Positions 40,467 to 43,133 of a DNA stretch of 43,133 bases are shown here, in pieces. The notes under the pieces were generated by a model. That model searched no databases. It worked only from the letters and a program-made list of their open reading frames with translations, and had not been told where the DNA came from. The stretch is taken from positions 1 through 43,133 of the forward strand of contig CANREG010000023.1 of the NCBI GenBank assembly GCA_947629565.1. Direction: 5' to 3'. Both the position numbers and the translations under genes were made by a program. The DNA comes from an uncultured Lachnospiraceae bacterium. GTDB lineage: Bacteria; Bacillota; Clostridia; Lachnospirales; Lachnospiraceae. Position 1 is the first letter of the stretch. Each line of letters begins with the position of its first letter.

Positions 40467-42052
40467 TCTCTCCCCTCATGTTTCATCTCTCGATTCAGTT
40501 CTGCTACCAATGCTTCAAATTCCTGCTGATATCCTTCTTTCTTCTGCAATGGTCGTTCCTCTTTCTTTCCTATCCGGTTCTGGCATCCAAAATCTCCTGT
40601 ATAAAATCCTTCTGCCACCAACGCCTCGTCTGAATCAATCCGAACGCTAAAAACTTCATCATTATATTCTAACAAATGCAATTCGTTGATCGAATCCTTT
40701 CCACCGTACATTTCCAGAATATCAGCCGCCGAAAGCTCATCTGCCCTCTTCCATCCATCCTGTGTCAGCATGGGATGATCCCGTGTCACGCAAATGCATT
40801 TCCCACTGCTCGTACCTATCATAGCCAGGGTTTCTTCCCTTCCCCGGATTACTTCTGTCACTATGGCAGAGCCTCCTCGTGTCATTATCTGATCCCCCTG
40901 ACGGATTTCCTCTATGAATTTTTCCGAGTGGTTCGCCATTAAAATGCGGGTTCCTTTTGCGAAACATCCCCATTCAATCGTAATGGGCTTGATTGCACAA
41001 TAGGAGGGATCCTCATGCCCAATATCCATGCTGGATATAACAATGGGAATAGCAATTCCCATTTCTGTCTCAACATACATCTTACAGTAAAACTGTGCAT
41101 CATTCGTCAAATAAAACTGGGATGAATCCAGCCAGTTATGCCAGTTTGACGGGAATTTCCATGACAATGTTCTGTCGGACACTGTCCATTCAATTTCATT
41201 CCAGAAACTCATATTAAAATTGGCTGCCCCTTTATCAATCAACTGCAGTACAAAGTCTTTATTTTTGTCTACATAAATCGGGGAAAATTCCTTCATAAAT
41301 GTTACAGAACCTGAGAAATCAATATTTACTTCCACCTTATTATCTTTTGTATTTACATTATTATAGTAATAATCACAACCCGGTCCTGTACGGTTATTAT
41401 AGTAGAGAACCGTGCTGTTGGCCTTTGGATGATACTTTGGCATGGGATCCTCCACCACCATTTTTTCAACAATGCTACTTTTCCCTAATACCTTCAGCGC
41501 ATCCGTTTGATGTGTTTCACTAACAATCCGTTCACACCCATCTTTGTCCTTTACAATCTTGTAAAATGTAGAAATTGCCTGAAATTCATAATCATCGCTT
41601 TTCATCAGGGAAACAGATTTACAACGCGACTCACCTTTGAGATTATGCGCATTGCTCGCTGCCACGGCAAAGCCATCTAGAGACTGATTGTTTGTCTTAT
41701 CATACAATTCTCCTACAATGGCCAGACTCTTATTTTCCTCCACCATAGACATTCCGGAGGAAGTATACGCATCAGTCTTGATGTCATAATTCAGCGTACG
41801 TATCCCTACGGAATCTGTCAATCCATAAGTATCCCCTTGGGGCAGTGAAGATTTCATAAGAGGAGCCGTCGTCAATCCGTTTGCTGCACGCCTCTCCTGT
41901 TTACTGCTGTAATGCAGAATCTTATACAATTCGGGACAGTTTTTTCTTAACCTGTCCTCTCCTCCCAGCTGTCTCATTACAAATTCAAATTCCTTTTCAT
42001 CAGCCAGATTGTGATGTGTTTTTACTGTTTGTTGATTTAATAATGTTCTCAT
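40463..42052 (-). CDS. Hint (intein/hedgehog-like) domain protein
   Basis: A 529-residue protein. Residues 363-about 490 form a Hint domain: nucleophile C363 in EWGCFAKGTRILMA, block A FIEEIRQGDQIMT, the TxxH motif VTRDHPMLTQDGW (T423, H426) and a terminal EALVAEGFYTGDFGCQN strand. Inteins end in His-Asn at this place; here the pair reads Gly-Asp, so C-terminal cleavage may be lost while Cys-driven chemistry remains possible. The first 360 residues are beta-rich in their second half and match nothing I know. A charged tail of about 37 residues follows. There is no signal peptide. AGAAGGAGG precedes ATG. It is coupled to the 982-residue gene. Confidence 0.8.
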   Translation of the reverse strand: MRTLLNQQTVKTHHNLADEKEFEFVMRQLGGEDRLRKNCPELYKILHYSSKQERRAANGLTTAPLMKSSLPQGDTYGLTDSVGIRTLNYDIKTDAYTSSGMSMVEENKSLAIVGELYDKTNNQSLDGFAVAASNAHNLKGESRCKSVSLMKSDDYEFQAISTFYKIVKDKDGCERIVSETHQTDALKVLGKSSIVEKMVVEDPMPKYHPKANSTVLYYNNRTGPGCDYYYNNVNTKDNKVEVNIDFSGSVTFMKEFSPIYVDKNKDFVLQLIDKGAANFNMSFWNEIEWTVSDRTLSWKFPSNWHNWLDSSQFYLTNDAQFYCKMYVETEMGIAIPIVISSMDIGHEDPSYCAIKPITIEWGCFAKGTRILMANHSEKFIEEIRQGDQIMTRGGSAIVTEVIRGREETLAMIGTSSGKCICVTRDHPMLTQDGWKRADELSAADILEMYGGKDSINELHLLEYNDEVFSVRIDSDEALVAEGFYTGDFGCQNRIGKKEERPLQKKEGYQQEFEALVAELNREMKHEGRE

Positions 42053-42120
42053 TCTGTTTCCTCCTTCTGTGTTTATATATAATAATTTTCTGTTGCCATT
42101 GATTTCTATAATAATCAGGA

Positions 42121-42149
42121 ATTATATTGATCCAATCAAAAATTGATAA
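42121..42149 (-). promoter_or_regulatory. Hint operon promoter with palindromic spacer
   Basis: Minus strand: -35 TTATCA (42144-42149), a 17-base spacer and -10 TATAAT (42121-42126). The spacer holds TTGAT-CCA-ATCAA (42127-42139), a perfect inverted repeat suited to a repressor. The remaining AT-rich gap to 42302 shows no gene. Confidence 0.5.
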
Positions 42150-42302
42150 TTGCTGACTTTTCTGGCTTTCAATGTCGGCAATGTTCTCTTTTTAAATTAA
42201 AATTTTCATATTTAGTTTTAATAAAATATATTTACTCCCCCTCCCCATTTTTGTTAGGGTTCGCATTCATTTTTACTACTTTTATAGTTTATCATGTTTC
42301 TA

Positions 42303-42500
42303 TTATATAGTCAAATCAAAGAAAACCTGTCGTTTCCAGCATTTTTCTAAACGAAAATTCGGAACAAACTCATAATCTTTTGGTTCTGCCCCGAACGTAA
42401 CCTTACACACAGATAGCTCCCAATCTGACACATGTCCAAACACTCCCACCCAAAACGGTTCTTCAAAAAATACCGTCAACTTTCCCGTTTCAAGAATCAT
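42303..42500 (-). CDS. Short YjdF-like (DUF2992) protein, apparently truncated
   Basis: A 65-residue protein with the N-terminal signature of the YjdF/DUF2992 family: KLTVFFEEPFWVGVFGHVSD and KVTFGAEPKDYEF. Family members usually run to about 130 residues with a basic, helical tail; this one stops after WKRQVFFDLTI, and no reading frame downstream restores the tail. Its ATG overlaps the DUF488 stop as ATGA, so it is translated by coupling. It may be a decayed fragment or a genuine short variant. Confidence 0.65.
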   Translation of the reverse strand: MILETGKLTVFFEEPFWVGVFGHVSDWELSVCKVTFGAEPKDYEFVPNFRLEKCWKRQVFFDLTI

Positions 42501-42973
42501 TCTTTTATATCCTCTTGCGTCTGAATTGTGTTATCTTGCATAATATGTTCAATTGAATATCCTGCTTTATAAAATGCATTCGTGACAAGAATTGCCCTAT
42601 GACATTCGATTGGATCTTTTTCTGTACACATAAAAGCAATTCTATATCCTTGTTTAACACCTTTTTCAACATTATCAAATCCTTTTTTAAATTTGGGACT
42701 ATTTGCAACTTTTTCAAAATCCAAATATCCATTTGGCGAATACAAAGAAGAATCTGTAGGTCTTGCTCCAAAATAATTTCCCATAAACGCATATTCTATA
42801 CCATTACCTTGCAAAACAAGTCTTATGCTTTCTCTATTGTAGTCGGCTGCAAATTGCAAGTATGGCGTACTTCGAACATCTAATATATAATTTACACCGT
42901 GACTTTTCAACAAATCGATAAAAATATCAACCGGGTGTTGAGAATGCCCTATTGATAATAATGTGTTCGCCAT
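42497..42973 (-). CDS. DUF488-family protein
   Basis: A 158-residue protein of the DUF488 family: TLLSIGHSQHPVDIFIDLLKSHGV, ILDVRSTPYLQFAADYNRESI, GNYFGARP and the conserved FMCTEKDPIECHRAILV with its Cys and His. The fold is rhodanese-like in layout, but function is unsettled. GAGGAGGATT precedes ATG. The stop overlaps the YjdF-like start. The 42974-43133 end of the window holds no gene that I can support. Confidence 0.88.
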   Translation of the reverse strand: MANTLLSIGHSQHPVDIFIDLLKSHGVNYILDVRSTPYLQFAADYNRESIRLVLQGNGIEYAFMGNYFGARPTDSSLYSPNGYLDFEKVANSPKFKKGFDNVEKGVKQGYRIAFMCTEKDPIECHRAILVTNAFYKAGYSIEHIMQDNTIQTQEDIKE

Positions 42974-43133
42974 ATAATCCTCCTCAATATGCTAGTACAA
43001 TATCTGTGCTACAACTTTATAATATTTCCCATCATTGTAAATATATTATCCATAATAGGATAGCGTAAATTTACTGTAGGAAAATAACAGACAGACTGCA
43101 CCAAAGATGTGCCCAAGATTAGTTTGCTGTCTT

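Noticed and set aside
43075-43133. Stem AGACAG/CTGTCT enclosing GCAC/GTGC at the window end, as a structured RNA or riboswitch
   Set aside because: It is short, cut by the window edge and lacks a recognisable conserved core.

Overview
The window looks like a chromosomal segment of a strictly anaerobic Clostridia member, most probably Lachnospiraceae. The signs are a moderate GC content, strong AAGGAGG-type ribosome binding sites, Clostridia-style regulators (Rrf2/CymR-like, small XRE proteins), the AprAB plus CysND sulfate route, and lipoproteins with canonical lipoboxes. Nearly all genes lie on the minus strand. The exceptions are the sulfate ABC transporter (19.4-23.4 kb) and one small XRE regulator.

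Region 1 (1-5.7 kb): a LysR regulator followed by five exported or coupled proteins: a tandem two-domain esterase lipoprotein, an exported flavodoxin, a flavodoxin lipoprotein, a small alpha/beta hydrolase and a DUF362 lipoprotein cut by the window edge.

Region 2 (5.8-26 kb): a sulfur-assimilation island. It has a thioredoxin-reductase-like enzyme, a rhodanese/PP-loop ATPase fusion, two O-acetylhomoserine sulfhydrylases, an APS reductase pair (aprA-aprB), two Rrf2 regulators, cysK with a LacI regulator behind it, a sulfate ABC importer (sbp-cysT-cysW-cysA) and ATP sulfurylase (cysD-cysN). At its centre is a seven-gene operon: metY2, siroheme sulfite reductase, TusA, thioredoxin, a ThiS-like carrier, a ThiF-like E1 and a JAMM protease. 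This gene set matches the protein-thiocarboxylate route to homocysteine described for Wolinella succinogenes (HcyS/HcyF/HcyD/MetY). The inferred flow is: sulfate imported by SbpCysTWA, activated to APS by CysDN, reduced to sulfite by AprAB, reduced to sulfide by the sulfite reductase, loaded on the carrier, then passed to homocysteine; CysK makes cysteine. A TTCCTA/TAGGAA-type motif recurs at the promoters of most of these units, which suggests one CymR-like regulon.

Region 3 (26.1-33.9 kb): hemL, hemB, cobA-hemD fusion, hemC, sirC and hemA, preceded by a LysR gene. Together these make siroheme (or the start of cobalamin), the cofactor the sulfite reductase needs. A 59-bp tandem repeat lies between sirC and hemC.

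Region 4 (34-37.3 kb): small XRE regulators, a short unknown protein, an aquaporin/GlpF channel and an AzlCD amino-acid exporter, with several perfect palindromes at promoters.

Region 5 (37.5-43 kb): a lower-GC accessory block. A coupled pair encodes a Hint (intein-like) domain protein and a 982-residue protein with two LamG-like domains, one membrane segment and a C-terminal Cys-His-Asp region resembling transglutaminase/papain-fold enzymes. I do not recognise this pair as a described system and regard it as the best candidate for something new. A DUF488 protein coupled to a short YjdF-like fragment follows. I found no rRNA, tRNA, CRISPR array, transposase or integrase.
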